Origin: Cellulomonas phragmiteti
GTDB lineage: Bacteria > Actinomycetota > Actinomycetes > Actinomycetales > Cellulomonadaceae
DNA length: 64,000 nucleotides
Direction: 5' to 3'
Assembly (NCBI RefSeq): GCF_016862775.1
Contig: NZ_BONP01000015.1
Span: 33,106 to 97,105, forward strand
The translations under genes and the position numbers were made by a program. This document shows positions 35,175 to 43,699 of the stretch, piece after piece. The notes under the pieces are model-generated. The model saw only the letters and a list, made by a program, of their open reading frames with translations, had not been told where the DNA came from and did not search any database. Numbering within the stretch: the stretch's first letter is position 1; every line of letters starts with the position of its first letter.

Positions 35175-36256
35175 CGGACCGCCACGGCCGCGAGCGCGTC
35201 GAGCGCGCCGCGGGGGTCGTCCGCCGCGTCGGGGCCCGGGGGCGGCAGCGGTGCGGGGTCGAGGCACCGCAGCAGGAGCCGCTCGACGAGTGCCGCACGC
35301 TCGACGATCGACCGGGCGTCGACGTCGCCCGGCAGGATGCGCACCTCGACGGTGTCGCGCAGCGGCCGCGCGGCGACCAGCTGGACGAGGTTGACGTCGG
35401 CGTACTTCGTCAGCCCGACGGCACGGGCGGCGTCCTGCAGCCCGGCCCAGCCGTCGTCGGTGTCCTGCCAGCCGTGCTCGACGAGCCGGACCAGCGCGTC
35501 CGGCAGCGGCGCGAGCCGGCGGCACCGTGGGTTCGTCCCGAGGGCGGCCCACAGCGGTGCCCGCCAGTGGGCGAAGAGCCGCACGAGGTTGGCCAGGGCG
35601 GACGACCGGCGGAACGGGCCCGCGTCGACGTGCAGGTGGACGGCCGCCTCCTGCGGGACGGTGAAGCCGAGCTCGCGCGCGGGGCCGAGCAGGCGCTCGA
35701 GGGCCCGGGCGTGGTCGCGCTCGAGCGGCGGCGTGACGATCTCGCAGGGACGTTCCCGCCCGGGCGGCAGGGGCAGGGCGACGGCGATCGACGCGCCCGT
35801 CGGGTCGTTGACGCGCGCCGCGGCCTGGAACGCGTCGACGCCGACCCCGAAGAGCGCGGCGACGGGCTCGAGCACGGTTGCCATCGGTGCGTGGGGGTCG
35901 ACGTGCCGCTCGACGAGCCGCAGCAGCCGGCCCTCGTCGGACAGCAGCCGGTACCACCCCCGGTGCCCGCGCCGCGGCTGCGACCCGGGCACCGGGGCGA
36001 GGTCCGCCTCGATGGTGATGTCGTCGACGAACCGGGCGACCGGCTCCCCCGCGGGGCCGGTGACCGCGAACGCCGGCGAGAGGTGGCGGAACACGCTGAC
36101 GCCCGGCACCGGGGAGGGCTGGCTGTCGGCGTGGAACTCCCGTCGGACGTGGCCCCCGGCACGGGCAGCGACGACGTCCGCCAGCGCCTGCCGGTCGGAG
36201 CCCGGCGGGGCCAGCAGCTCGATCTCGAATCCGGTGCGCAGCGTGAGCTCGTCCAC
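35171..36256 (-). CDS. Amidoligase-family protein (Amidoligase_2-like), locus 1
   Basis: The 361-residue protein matches the glutamine-synthetase-like amidoligase family known from the Aravind group survey. Visible motifs are RTGFEIELL (Glu11, Glu13), PCEIVTPPL (Glu172), AAVHLHVDAGPF (His207, His209, Asp211), KYADVNL (around 284-290) and VEVRILPG (Glu304, Arg306). In the family these bind ATP-Mg and catalyse amide or peptide bond formation. GTG 36256 starts 44 bases after the secreted repeat protein stop; its own stop overlaps the sigma start. The repeat proteins next to it are the natural candidate substrates, which is an inference. It has 361 residues, usual for the family. Confidence 0.83.
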   Translation of the reverse strand: MDELTLRTGFEIELLAPPGSDRQALADVVAARAGGHVRREFHADSQPSPVPGVSVFRHLSPAFAVTGPAGEPVARFVDDITIEADLAPVPGSQPRRGHRGWYRLLSDEGRLLRLVERHVDPHAPMATVLEPVAALFGVGVDAFQAAARVNDPTGASIAVALPLPPGRERPCEIVTPPLERDHARALERLLGPARELGFTVPQEAAVHLHVDAGPFRRSSALANLVRLFAHWRAPLWAALGTNPRCRRLAPLPDALVRLVEHGWQDTDDGWAGLQDAARAVGLTKYADVNLVQLVAARPLRDTVEVRILPGDVDARSIVERAALVERLLLRCLDPAPLPPPGPDAADDPRGALDALAAVAVR

Positions 36257-36300
36257 GGGGGTCCTCGTCGTCTCGGGCGGTCAGGGCAGCGGGGCGCTCG

Positions 36301-36867
36301 TCAGGGGGTGACGGACGACCCCGGGGCGACCGGCAGCGCCTCGCCGTCCAGGAGCGCCTGACCGGCGCGGACCTTGGTCTCCCACACGTCCGTGCCCCAC
36401 AGCGCGGCGAGCGCCTCGGCGTCCTCGTACGTGTACCCGGCGTCCCAGAAGGCGACCGCCGCGTCCCCGGCCGGGTCGTTCGACGGGGTGGAGCCCGGGG
36501 GGAACGGCAGGTCGGCGCCGTCGAGCAGCATCTGCCCGACGCGGGACTTGGTCTCCGTGTACTCCGTGCCCCACAGCGCCGCGAGCGCGTCGAGGTCGGC
36601 GGTCGTGTAGCCCGACGCCCAGAAGGCGTCGTACTGCGCCTGCGTGTAGCTCTCGAGCGCGGCGGCCTCGCGGGCGAGCGCCTCCTCGTCGACGGGCGTC
36701 CCCGGGGTGGCCGCGTCCGGCGCGGCGGCGGCGGGTGCGCCCGGCTCGTCGGCCGCGGGCCGCGCGCTGTTGGCGGCCATCGCGGCGCCGGTGCCGGCGA
36801 CCGACAGGGCCGTGGCGACGACACCTGCGGCGACGAGTCGCTTGCGGCGGCTGGTGCTGGGGTTCAT
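36301..36867 (-). CDS. Secreted protein with two ~45-residue repeats (locus 1)
   Basis: The 188-residue product has a signal peptide (KRLVAAGVVATALSVAGTGA, about 9-28, then AMAAN), an Ala/Pro/Asp-rich stretch, and two repeats. Repeat one is YDAFWASGYTTADLDALAAL, WGTEYTETKSRVGQMLLDG. Repeat two is AVAFWDAGYTYEDAEALAAL, WGTDVWETKVRAGQALLDG, LPVAPGS. Both are closely related to the outside repeats of the membrane proteins at 33769 and 41141. ATG 36867 follows AGGAGG. It is the first gene of the operon. Conserved Glu, Lys, Gln and Asp make it a possible amidoligase substrate. Confidence 0.8.
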   Translation of the reverse strand: MNPSTSRRKRLVAAGVVATALSVAGTGAAMAANSARPAADEPGAPAAAAPDAATPGTPVDEEALAREAAALESYTQAQYDAFWASGYTTADLDALAALWGTEYTETKSRVGQMLLDGADLPFPPGSTPSNDPAGDAAVAFWDAGYTYEDAEALAALWGTDVWETKVRAGQALLDGEALPVAPGSSVTP

Positions 36868-36900
36868 GCGTCCTCCTGGGTGGGTGGGATGGTGCCCCCT

Positions 36901-36933
36901 CACAACGCGTCTCACCGCCCGGGATGTGGAGTC
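36901..36933 (-). promoter_or_regulatory. Candidate ECF-sigma promoter of locus 1
   Basis: On the minus strand ACTCCACA, then GTGAG, then GCGT and later AGGGGGCA occur in an order and spacing similar to the sequence upstream of locus 2 (43671-43699). The shared blocks lie about 40 bases before the first start codon, where an autoregulated ECF promoter would be expected. Confidence 0.5.
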
Positions 36934-36947
36934 CGGCCGCAGCTTCG

Positions 36948-37604
36948 TCAGCGGGGGGTCGCCAGCCCGGTCCGGTAGGCCCACACGACCGTCTGCAGCC
37001 GGTCCCGCGTGCCGAGCTTCGTCATGGCCCGGCCCAGGTGGGACTTGACGGTCGACGGCTCGACGACCAGCGCCTGCGCGATCTCCGCGTTGGACAGGCC
37101 CTGCGCGAGCAGGCGGACGATGTCGGTCTCGCGCGGGGTGAGCAGGTCGGCCTCGGCGCCGGGCGCGGGCGCGGGTCGGCGGCGGGCGAACTCGGCGATG
37201 ACGCGGCGCGTGACCGCCTGGTCGAGCATCCCGTCGCCGCGGGCCAGGCGGCGCACGGCGTCGGCGAGGTCCGCCGGGTCGGCGTCCTTGAGGACGAAGC
37301 CCTCGGCGCCGGCCTCGAGCGCACCGAAGACGTACTCGTCGAGGTCGAAGGTCGTCACGACGAGCACCGCGGGACGGTCCCCGTCACGCTCGGCCACGAT
37401 CTGCCGCGTCGCGGTCAGCCCGTCGCCGCCGGGCATCCGCACGTCCATGCAGACGACGTCCGGCCGGGTCCGCCGCGCCACCGCGACGGCCTCGGGACCG
37501 CTGGACGCCTCGCCGACGACCTCCAGGTCGTCGTACTCCTCCAGCAGCACGCGGAACCCCGCCCGCACCACCGCCTGGTCGTCGACCAGCACCACCCGGA
37601 TCAC
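36948..37604 (-). CDS. NarL/LuxR-type response regulator
   Basis: The 218-residue protein has a receiver (1-120) with acidic residues DD at 8-9, phosphoacceptor Asp54 in [12 protein letters not shown], Thr in [14 protein letters not shown] and Lys in FVLKDADP. The C-terminal LuxR helix-turn-helix reads [20 protein letters not shown] then [21 protein letters not shown] 37604 overlaps the kinase stop by four bases. The downstream gene in the same direction is the locus 1 secreted protein; a link with the sigma loci is possible only by position. Confidence 0.94.
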   Translation of the reverse strand: MIRVVLVDDQAVVRAGFRVLLEEYDDLEVVGEASSGPEAVAVARRTRPDVVCMDVRMPGGDGLTATRQIVAERDGDRPAVLVVTTFDLDEYVFGALEAGAEGFVLKDADPADLADAVRRLARGDGMLDQAVTRRVIAEFARRRPAPAPGAEADLLTPRETDIVRLLAQGLSNAEIAQALVVEPSTVKSHLGRAMTKLGTRDRLQTVVWAYRTGLATPR

Positions 37605-38899
37605 GCACCCACCGTCCCGTCGTCGCTTCCCGGCGCACCCGCCGGGCCGTCGTCCACCGGCACCCGCAGCCGCACCTGCCACCCGCCGTCGGAGGTCGGC
37701 CCGGCGGCGAGCGTGCCGCCGACCAGCGCGGCGCGCTCCCGCATGACGGCGAGCCCCGCACCGCCGCGCTCGCCCCGGGCCGCGCGCACCGCCCGCGCCG
37801 GGGCCCCGTTGACCACGTCGAGCACGACGACGCCGGGCGCCCGCTCGACCCGCACCTGCACCGGTGCACCCGGCGCGTGCTGCCGCGCGTTGGTCAGGGC
37901 CTGCTGCGCGACGCGGTAGACCGACACGTCCGCGAGCGGTGGCAGCGTGAGGTGGTCGCCGTCGTCGGGGGCGCCGACCTGCGCGAGCTCGACGGTGTCG
38001 CCCAGCTCCCGCGCGCCGCGGACCAGGTCGGGCAGCGCCGCGAGGCCGGGGACGGGCGCGCGCCCGTCCGTGACGTCGTCCCCCCGCAGCAGCCCGACGA
38101 CCTGGCGCAGGTTGTCGAGCGTCTCGCGGCCCTGGTCCCGCAGCCACACGGCGCCGGCACGGGCGGCGGCGGGGTCCCGCCCGACCAGCCGCTCGACGGC
38201 CGCGGCCTGCACGACCATGCCGGACAGGTGGTGCGCGGCCACGTCGTGCAGCTCGCGCGCCAGCCGCGCGCGCTCGTCGGCGACGGCGGAGCGGATGCGC
38301 GCGTCACGCTCGCGCTCGAGCTGCGCCGCTCGTTCCTGCACCATCCGCAGGTGGTCGCGGCGCGTCGCCAGGTACGAGCCGACCAGCGCGGCGGGGACCC
38401 ACACGATCGGCGACGACACGGTGTGCTGCAGGAGCGTCTCCGTCCCGCCGCCGTGCGCGACGACGACCACGGCGGAGGCGGTGGCCTCGACCGCTGCGGT
38501 GGCCACGGCCCAGCGCAGCGCCCGGCCGGCCGGCAGGGTCGTGCCGAGCGTCGCCCCGACGACGAACGCGGCGAGCGACCGGACGGACAGCTCGGGCGCG
38601 AGCGCGACGAGCGCGACCTGCGCCCCGACGGTGACCCCGACCGCCGTCGGCAGGTGCACGCGGCGGATCGCGATCGCGAGCGCCTGGACGACGACCGTGA
38701 CCAGCAGCGCCGGCACCGCCGCGGCGTGCGGCGCGACGTCCCGCGGGGCACTCAGCACCGTGACGACCGCGAACAGCAGCATCACGACGGTCACGGCCGC
38801 CGCCAGCAGCAGGTCCTGCGCGACGGGCCCCCGCACCCCGAGGCGTGACAGGCGCTGGGCCCACCACGCCCCGGGGGCGGAGGCGCGGGACGTCTCCAT
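37601..38899 (-). CDS. Sensor histidine kinase, HisKA_3 type
   Basis: The 432-residue kinase has about five to six transmembrane helices with short loops (residues 25-185). A coiled region ([20 protein letters not shown]) leads to the HisKA_3 phosphoacceptor [19 protein letters not shown]. The HATPase domain has [18 protein letters not shown] and [23 protein letters not shown] 38899 is chosen because GGAGG lies nine bases before it; an ATG at 38908 is possible. It is the first gene of the pair with the NarL-type regulator. Confidence 0.93.
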   Translation of the reverse strand: METSRASAPGAWWAQRLSRLGVRGPVAQDLLLAAAVTVVMLLFAVVTVLSAPRDVAPHAAAVPALLVTVVVQALAIAIRRVHLPTAVGVTVGAQVALVALAPELSVRSLAAFVVGATLGTTLPAGRALRWAVATAAVEATASAVVVVAHGGGTETLLQHTVSSPIVWVPAALVGSYLATRRDHLRMVQERAAQLERERDARIRSAVADERARLARELHDVAAHHLSGMVVQAAAVERLVGRDPAAARAGAVWLRDQGRETLDNLRQVVGLLRGDDVTDGRAPVPGLAALPDLVRGARELGDTVELAQVGAPDDGDHLTLPPLADVSVYRVAQQALTNARQHAPGAPVQVRVERAPGVVVLDVVNGAPARAVRAARGERGGAGLAVMRERAALVGGTLAAGPTSDGGWQVRLRVPVDDGPAGAPGSDDGTVGA

Positions 38900-38925
38900 G
38901 CCCGACATCCTCCCGTGCCCGCGGC

Positions 38926-40971
38926 TCAGTACGTGATGTCCGGCGACGTGAGCAGTAACGTGTTCGCCGCCCACGACACGGCCGCGAACGCGACGACCGT
39001 CAGGCTCGCGGCCGTCACGGCGAGCCGGCCGGTCCGGGTGCGGGCCTCGCCCACGAGCCGCCACACGGCGGCGACCAGCCCCAGCACCCCCAGCACGGTG
39101 AGCACCTGCACGAGCCGGATCACCACGTCCGGCACGTCACCGAGCTGCGACAGCGTGAGGACCACGTACGCCCAGCCGGCGAGCGCGAGGACGGCCGAGG
39201 CGGCAGCCACCCGGGTCAGCGTGCGCGACAGGCGCAGACCCGACGGCGCGGTCCGGTCGCGGTCGGTGCCCGGGGAGCCGGTGCCCGCGCCCGTCGAGGA
39301 CGCCCCGTCGGCGAGCACCGCCGACCGCGTGGACCGTGCCCGCCGCGCACGGACGGCACGGACGGCCGTTCCGACCGGCCACGCGAGCAGGCCGAGCAGG
39401 AGCACCGCAGCGCCCCCGGCGAGCACGGGCAGAGCCGCGGCACGCGACGTGGTCACGGGGACCAGGGTGAACGCGGCATCGTGACCGATCCGCTCGACGC
39501 GACCCGCGTCGTCCGCCTGCACCGCGAGGAGCCGGTCGCCGCCGACCTCCCGGTAGAGCCACGGCTCGACCTCCTCGTAGACCGTGGGGTTCGGCCCGCC
39601 GAGCCCGGCGGAGAACAGCACCCGGTCGCCCTCGACGACGCGTGCGGTCACCGGCTGCAGGGGCCCGAGCGCCGTGAGGAACGTCGAGTGGAACCCGCGG
39701 GTGGACTCGTACGACCCGGCCACCGCCTGCGCGTGCGCCGCGCGGGTGGCGTCGTCGACCGTGCCGGCCGTCGGCGCCCCGTCGGCGGGGAACCACCGGT
39801 CCGCGAAGCCGTTGAGCAGGTCCTCACGCACCTGGTAGGCGATCTGCTGCGCGCCGTCGCTGCTGAGGGACAGGTAGATCCCCGCGCCCTCGTCGGGCCA
39901 CAGCTGCAGGTGGGAGTGGAAGGCCGTCGTGTCGCCGCCGTGCCCGACGACCCGGTGCCCGTGGCGGGACTCGTCGAACCAGCCGAGCCCCATGCGCTGC
40001 CCCGCGGCGAGCGCTCCGAGCGTGTCCGCGTCCAGGGCGGGCTCCTGCATGAGCGTGCGCGTCGCGTCCCCGAGGACGGGGGCGCCGGTCGGCTCGCCCA
40101 GGTGGGCGAGCATGAAGCGCGCCATGTCGGTGGCGGTGGCGCTCAGCGCCCCGGCCGGCGGCTGACCGACGACCTCGAACGGGATCGGGGCGTCGTCGGA
40201 CGTCGGGTAGCCCTGGGCGACCCGCGCGGCCAGGTGGTCCGGCAGGGGCTGGGCGAACGACGACGACGTCATGCCCAGCGGGGCGAGGACGCGCTCGTCG
40301 ACGTACTCCTCGAACGGCTGCCCGCTCACCGCCTCGACGACGTACCCCGCCAGCGCGTTGCCGTAGTTCGAGTACCCGGGGACGGTGCCGGGCGCGAACG
40401 GCTGCGCGGGCGGGTCGGTGACGAGACTCGCCCGCAGGTCCGCCGTGCTGCCCGGTGCGCCGATCAGCCCGGCGAGCCGCTCCTCGAACCCGGGGGTGTG
40501 CGTGAGCAGGTGGCGCAGCGTCACCGGGTGGTCGAGGTCGAGTCCGAGCCCGGTGTACTGCTCCACGTCCGTGTCGAGGTCGACGCGGCCGTCCTCGACG
40601 AGCTGCATGACGGCCGTCGCGGTGACCACCTTGGAGACCGACCCCACGCGGAACAGCGTGGCGTCGGGGTCGACCGGTGTCCCGGCGGCGACGTCCGCGA
40701 GGCCGAAGCCCCGTGCCGTGACGACCTCGCCGTCGTCCACGACCGCGACCGTCGCCCCCGCGATGCGACCCTCCTCGAGGGCGGCGGGCAGCGTCTCGTC
40801 GAGCCACGCGTCGACGGCGGCGGTGGTGAGGCCCTCGGTCGACGGGGGCGCGGGGACGCGCGGCTCGGGTGCGGCTGCGGCTGTACCCGAGCACGCGGTG
40901 AGCACCGCGACGAGTGCGACGCCCGCGAGCGCTGACGCCGCCCGGCGGCGGGGTTGGCGGTGTGTGCCCAT
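38926..40971 (-). CDS. Lipoprotein serine hydrolase (class C beta-lactamase/DD-peptidase fold) with membrane tail
   Basis: The 681-residue product has a lipobox VAVLTAC (Cys27), a beta-lactamase-fold domain (about 48-390) and a C-terminal region with four transmembrane helices (about 530-675). The catalytic set is present: Ser111 in SVSK (with Lys114), Tyr200 in YSN and VVGHGGD as the KTG-equivalent. The insert before the helices (about 430-520) looks like a small beta domain. This layout resembles FmtA/Pab87-like or AmpH-like peptidases that act on D-amino acid esters or wall peptides. ATG 40971 follows GGAGG by five bases. It lies between two paralogous sigma loci. Confidence 0.88.
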   Translation of the reverse strand: MGTHRQPRRRAASALAGVALVAVLTACSGTAAAAPEPRVPAPPSTEGLTTAAVDAWLDETLPAALEEGRIAGATVAVVDDGEVVTARGFGLADVAAGTPVDPDATLFRVGSVSKVVTATAVMQLVEDGRVDLDTDVEQYTGLGLDLDHPVTLRHLLTHTPGFEERLAGLIGAPGSTADLRASLVTDPPAQPFAPGTVPGYSNYGNALAGYVVEAVSGQPFEEYVDERVLAPLGMTSSSFAQPLPDHLAARVAQGYPTSDDAPIPFEVVGQPPAGALSATATDMARFMLAHLGEPTGAPVLGDATRTLMQEPALDADTLGALAAGQRMGLGWFDESRHGHRVVGHGGDTTAFHSHLQLWPDEGAGIYLSLSSDGAQQIAYQVREDLLNGFADRWFPADGAPTAGTVDDATRAAHAQAVAGSYESTRGFHSTFLTALGPLQPVTARVVEGDRVLFSAGLGGPNPTVYEEVEPWLYREVGGDRLLAVQADDAGRVERIGHDAAFTLVPVTTSRAAALPVLAGGAAVLLLGLLAWPVGTAVRAVRARRARSTRSAVLADGASSTGAGTGSPGTDRDRTAPSGLRLSRTLTRVAAASAVLALAGWAYVVLTLSQLGDVPDVVIRLVQVLTVLGVLGLVAAVWRLVGEARTRTGRLAVTAASLTVVAFAAVSWAANTLLLTSPDITY

Positions 40972-41140
40972 GGTGACCTCCTGCGCCGCGAGCGCTGCGG
41001 ACCTGCTCCGCACCTCCTCCTCACGACCTGCGTCCATGCTGGTCAACGCAGGGGGGTCGGGTCTTCGGGCGCAGCGGGGAACCCGGGTTGCGACCTGTGG
41101 GGGAGGACCGGCGGGCGTGGCGTCCTCCGCAGGTCCGTGC

Positions 41141-41851
41141 TCACCCGCCCCGGTGGTAGCCCTCGGGCGTGCCGGAGGGAGCGACCGGCGGGGTGACGCC
41201 GTCGAGGATCATCTGCCCGGCGCGCGCCTTGGCCTCGGTCTCCTCGACCCCCCACAGGGCGACGAGCGCCTCGACGTCCTCGTACAGGTACCCCGAGCCC
41301 CACAACGCGTCGTACTGCTCGAGCGTGTACTCGACGGTCGAGCCGGCCGCGCCCTGGACGGTCGTGAGCGGGCCCGGGGCGACCGGCGGCTCCTGGCCGT
41401 CGAGGATCATCTGGCCGGCCCGGGCCTTGGCCTCGAGCGCGTCGACGTCCCACAGCTGCATCAGCTGGTCGACCTCCGGGCCGACGTACCCGGCGTCCCA
41501 GAACGCGTCGTGCTGGTCCCGCGTGTAGCCCGCGGGCATGGGCGACCAGTCGATGCCGACGGCCTGCACGGCGGTCTCCACGGCGCGCGCGACCTCCGAG
41601 TACGGGTTCGCGGCGGCCGCCGCACCCGCACCGGCGACCGCGAGCGAGCCGGTCACCAGCCCTGCTGCGACGACGCGGCCGCCGCGGTGCAGCGCGACCA
41701 CCGAGGCGGGCCGCGCGTCCTGCTCCCGCGCGCGGGCACGCAGTGCCGCAGCGACGGTGTCGACGTCGGGCGCCGTGGCGGCGCGGTCCTGCATGACCCG
41801 GGTGAGGCGGTCGGCGAAGTCGTCGTCCACGACCCGGCGGTGCGGGGTCAT
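41141..41851 (-). CDS. Putative anti-sigma factor with two extracytoplasmic repeats (locus 2)
   Basis: The 236-residue paralogue of the product at 33769 has the same layout: a cytoplasmic N-terminus of about 55-60 residues (VDDDFADRLTRVMQDRAATA), one transmembrane helix (about 60-85) and two repeats. Repeats read HDAFWDAGYVGPEVDQLMQL, WDVDALEAKARAGQMILDG and YDALWGSGYLYEDVEALVAL, WGVEETEAKARAGQMILDG. It lacks the long disordered tail of locus 1. ATG 41851 overlaps the sigma stop. The N-terminus is too diverged from known anti-sigma domains for a firm call. Confidence 0.67.
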   Translation of the reverse strand: MTPHRRVVDDDFADRLTRVMQDRAATAPDVDTVAAALRARAREQDARPASVVALHRGGRVVAAGLVTGSLAVAGAGAAAAANPYSEVARAVETAVQAVGIDWSPMPAGYTRDQHDAFWDAGYVGPEVDQLMQLWDVDALEAKARAGQMILDGQEPPVAPGPLTTVQGAAGSTVEYTLEQYDALWGSGYLYEDVEALVALWGVEETEAKARAGQMILDGVTPPVAPSGTPEGYHRGG

Positions 41852-42405
41852 CGGTCCTCCGGAGGGGTGGTGAGGTCGGTGAGGCGCAGCGCCGCGAGGG
41901 CGCGGGAGGCGTGCGAGCGCACCGTCGCGCCCGACGTGCCGAGGACCGTCGCGATCTCGGCGTCCGCGAGGCCCTCGTAGTAGCGCAGCACCAGGACGGC
42001 CCGTTGTCGTGGGGGCAGGGCCGTGAGGTGGCGCCACAGGGCGTCGTCCCGCACGACGTGCTCGGCGTGGTCGCCCTGGGGGCGCGCGTGGGAGGCCAGG
42101 ACGGCGTCGTCGGCCGGCTGGATGGTCCGCACGTGCCAGCGCCGCCGCCAGGACAGGTGCTCGTTGGTCACCATGCGCCGCAGGTAGAGGTCGGGGCGGT
42201 CCATGAGCGAGATCCGCGTCCACCGCACGTGCGCGCGCAGCAGGACCTCCTGGACCAGGTCGGCGGCGGTGTGCCCGTCGCCGACCAGGACCGTGGCGTA
42301 CCGCAGCAGACCCGGCAGGTGGTCGCGCACCACGTCGTCGAGCGCGCGGGCGGCAACCGTCACGGCGTCGCTGTCGGGGCCGGCGGGGCGGGTCCGTGTG
42401 CTCAT
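41848..42405 (-). CDS. ECF RNA polymerase sigma factor (locus 2)
   Basis: The 185-residue paralogue of the 34572 product is nearly identical in the key regions. Region 2 has HLPGLLRYATVLVGDGHTAA, DLVQEVLLRAHVRW and PDLYLRRMVTNEHLSWRRRW; region 4 has LPPRQRAVLVLRYYEGLADA and IATVLGTSGATVRSHASRAL. ATG 42405 overlaps the amidoligase stop. Close identity with its partner locus suggests overlapping promoter recognition. Confidence 0.9.
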   Translation of the reverse strand: MSTRTRPAGPDSDAVTVAARALDDVVRDHLPGLLRYATVLVGDGHTAADLVQEVLLRAHVRWTRISLMDRPDLYLRRMVTNEHLSWRRRWHVRTIQPADDAVLASHARPQGDHAEHVVRDDALWRHLTALPPRQRAVLVLRYYEGLADAEIATVLGTSGATVRSHASRALAALRLTDLTTPPEDR

Positions 42406-43493
42406 CGGGCTCCCACCGCGGTGAGGGCGTCGAGCGCGCCGCGGGGGTCGCGCGCAGCCGTCGCGCCGGGCGGGGGGAGGGGTGCCGGGTCGAGGCACCG
42501 CAGCAGGAGCCGCTCGACGAGCGCGGCACGGCGGACGATCGACGGGCCGTCCACCTCGCCCGGCAGGCTGCGGACCTCGACGGTGTCGCGCACCGGCCGG
42601 GGCGTGACGAGCTGGGTGAGGTTGACGTCCGCGTACTTGGTCAGGCCGACCGTGCGTGCGGCGTGCTGCAGCCGCCCCCAGCCCGGGCCCCCGTCGGCGT
42701 CCTGCCACGGCTGCTCGACGAGCGCCACGACGGCGTCCGGCAGGGGGGCGAGCCGCCGGCACGCCGGGTTGGTCCCCAGGGCCTCCCACAGCGGCTCCCG
42801 CCAGTGCGCGAAGAGCCGCACGAGGTTCGCGAACGCCGACGGGGAGCGGAACGGCGCGCCGTCGACGTGCACGTGCACGGCGGCCTCGCGCGGCACCGTG
42901 AAGCCCAGGTCGCGGGCGGGGGCCAGCAGGTGCTCCAGCGTGCGGGCGTGGCCGGTGGTCAGCGGCGGCGTGACGATCTCGCACGGTCGCTCGCGGCCGG
43001 CCGGCAGGGGCATCGCGATCGCGACCGTCGCACCCGTCGGGTCGTTGACGCGCGTGGCCTGCGGCAGGACCTCCGCCCGGACGCCGAACACCTCGGCGAC
43101 CGGGTCGAGCACCTGCGCCATCGGCGCGTCGGGGTCGGCGTGCCGCTCGACGAGCCGCAGCAGCCGCGCGTCGTCGGACAGCACCCGGTACCAGCCGCGG
43201 TGACCGGGCCGGCGGGCCGCCCCGGGCGCCGGTGCCAGGTCGGCGACGATCGTGATGTCGTCGACGAGCCGCGCGACGGGCGCACCGGCCGCGTCGACCA
43301 CGTCGAACCCCGGGGACAGGTGCCGGAACACCCCGATGCCCGGCACCGTCGACGGCTCGCTGTCCGTGTGGAACACGCGCCGCACCGCGCCGCCGCGGCG
43401 GGCCGCCAGGACGTCGGCCAGCTCCCGCCGGTCGGAGCCGGCCGGCGCGAGCAGCTCGATCTCGAACCCGGTCCGCAGCCTCAGCTCGGTCAC
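42402..43493 (-). CDS. Amidoligase-family protein (Amidoligase_2-like), locus 2
   Basis: The 363-residue paralogue of the 35171 product keeps all motifs: RTGFEIELL, PCEIVTPPL, AAVHVHVDGAPF, KYADVNL and VEVRSLPG. The overall similarity is high, with only small indels, which indicates duplication of the whole locus. GTG 43493 is used as start. The secreted repeat gene that precedes it in locus 1 is degraded here, so only the membrane-anchored repeat protein is left as a local candidate substrate. Confidence 0.82.
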   Translation of the reverse strand: MTELRLRTGFEIELLAPAGSDRRELADVLAARRGGAVRRVFHTDSEPSTVPGIGVFRHLSPGFDVVDAAGAPVARLVDDITIVADLAPAPGAARRPGHRGWYRVLSDDARLLRLVERHADPDAPMAQVLDPVAEVFGVRAEVLPQATRVNDPTGATVAIAMPLPAGRERPCEIVTPPLTTGHARTLEHLLAPARDLGFTVPREAAVHVHVDGAPFRSPSAFANLVRLFAHWREPLWEALGTNPACRRLAPLPDAVVALVEQPWQDADGGPGWGRLQHAARTVGLTKYADVNLTQLVTPRPVRDTVEVRSLPGEVDGPSIVRRAALVERLLLRCLDPAPLPPPGATAARDPRGALDALTAVGAR

Positions 43494-43630
43494 ACAGCCC
43501 TCGTCTCGTCGGTCTGCCGGGCGGTCAGGACGCGGGGGTGCCGCTGGGCGCGACAGGGAGAGTCTGCCCGTCGAGCATCATCAGCCGCGCGGTCGCGCGC
43601 CGGCGGAGGCGGGTCGTGGTCGAGGTCCAT
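43490..43630 (-). pseudogene. Deletion remnant of a secreted repeat-protein gene (locus 2)
   Basis: ATG 43630 has a good GGAGG seven bases before it and opens a 46-residue frame without homology. Inside it, but in the next frame (43587-43525), RLMMLDGQTLPVAPSGTPAS is clearly the C-terminal end of the repeat unit (compare RAGQMLLDG..LPVAPGS). The start region and the 3' end of the former gene are therefore both kept, with about 150 codons deleted and the frame lost. The remnant's position matches the secreted protein gene of locus 1. A short new coding function is possible but unlikely. Confidence 0.7.
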
Positions 43631-43670
43631 CAGGGCCTCCGTGGCTCGTGGCGTCTGCTTGCCCTCTGTA

Positions 43671-43699
43671 GACGCCGCTCACGGGTGATGTGTGGAGTG
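43671..43699 (-). promoter_or_regulatory. Candidate ECF-sigma promoter of locus 2
   Basis: ACTCCACA, GTGAG, GGCGTC and AGAGGGCA on the minus strand repeat the locus 1 arrangement. The element overlaps the 3' end of the neighbouring oxidoreductase gene. Confidence 0.5.
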
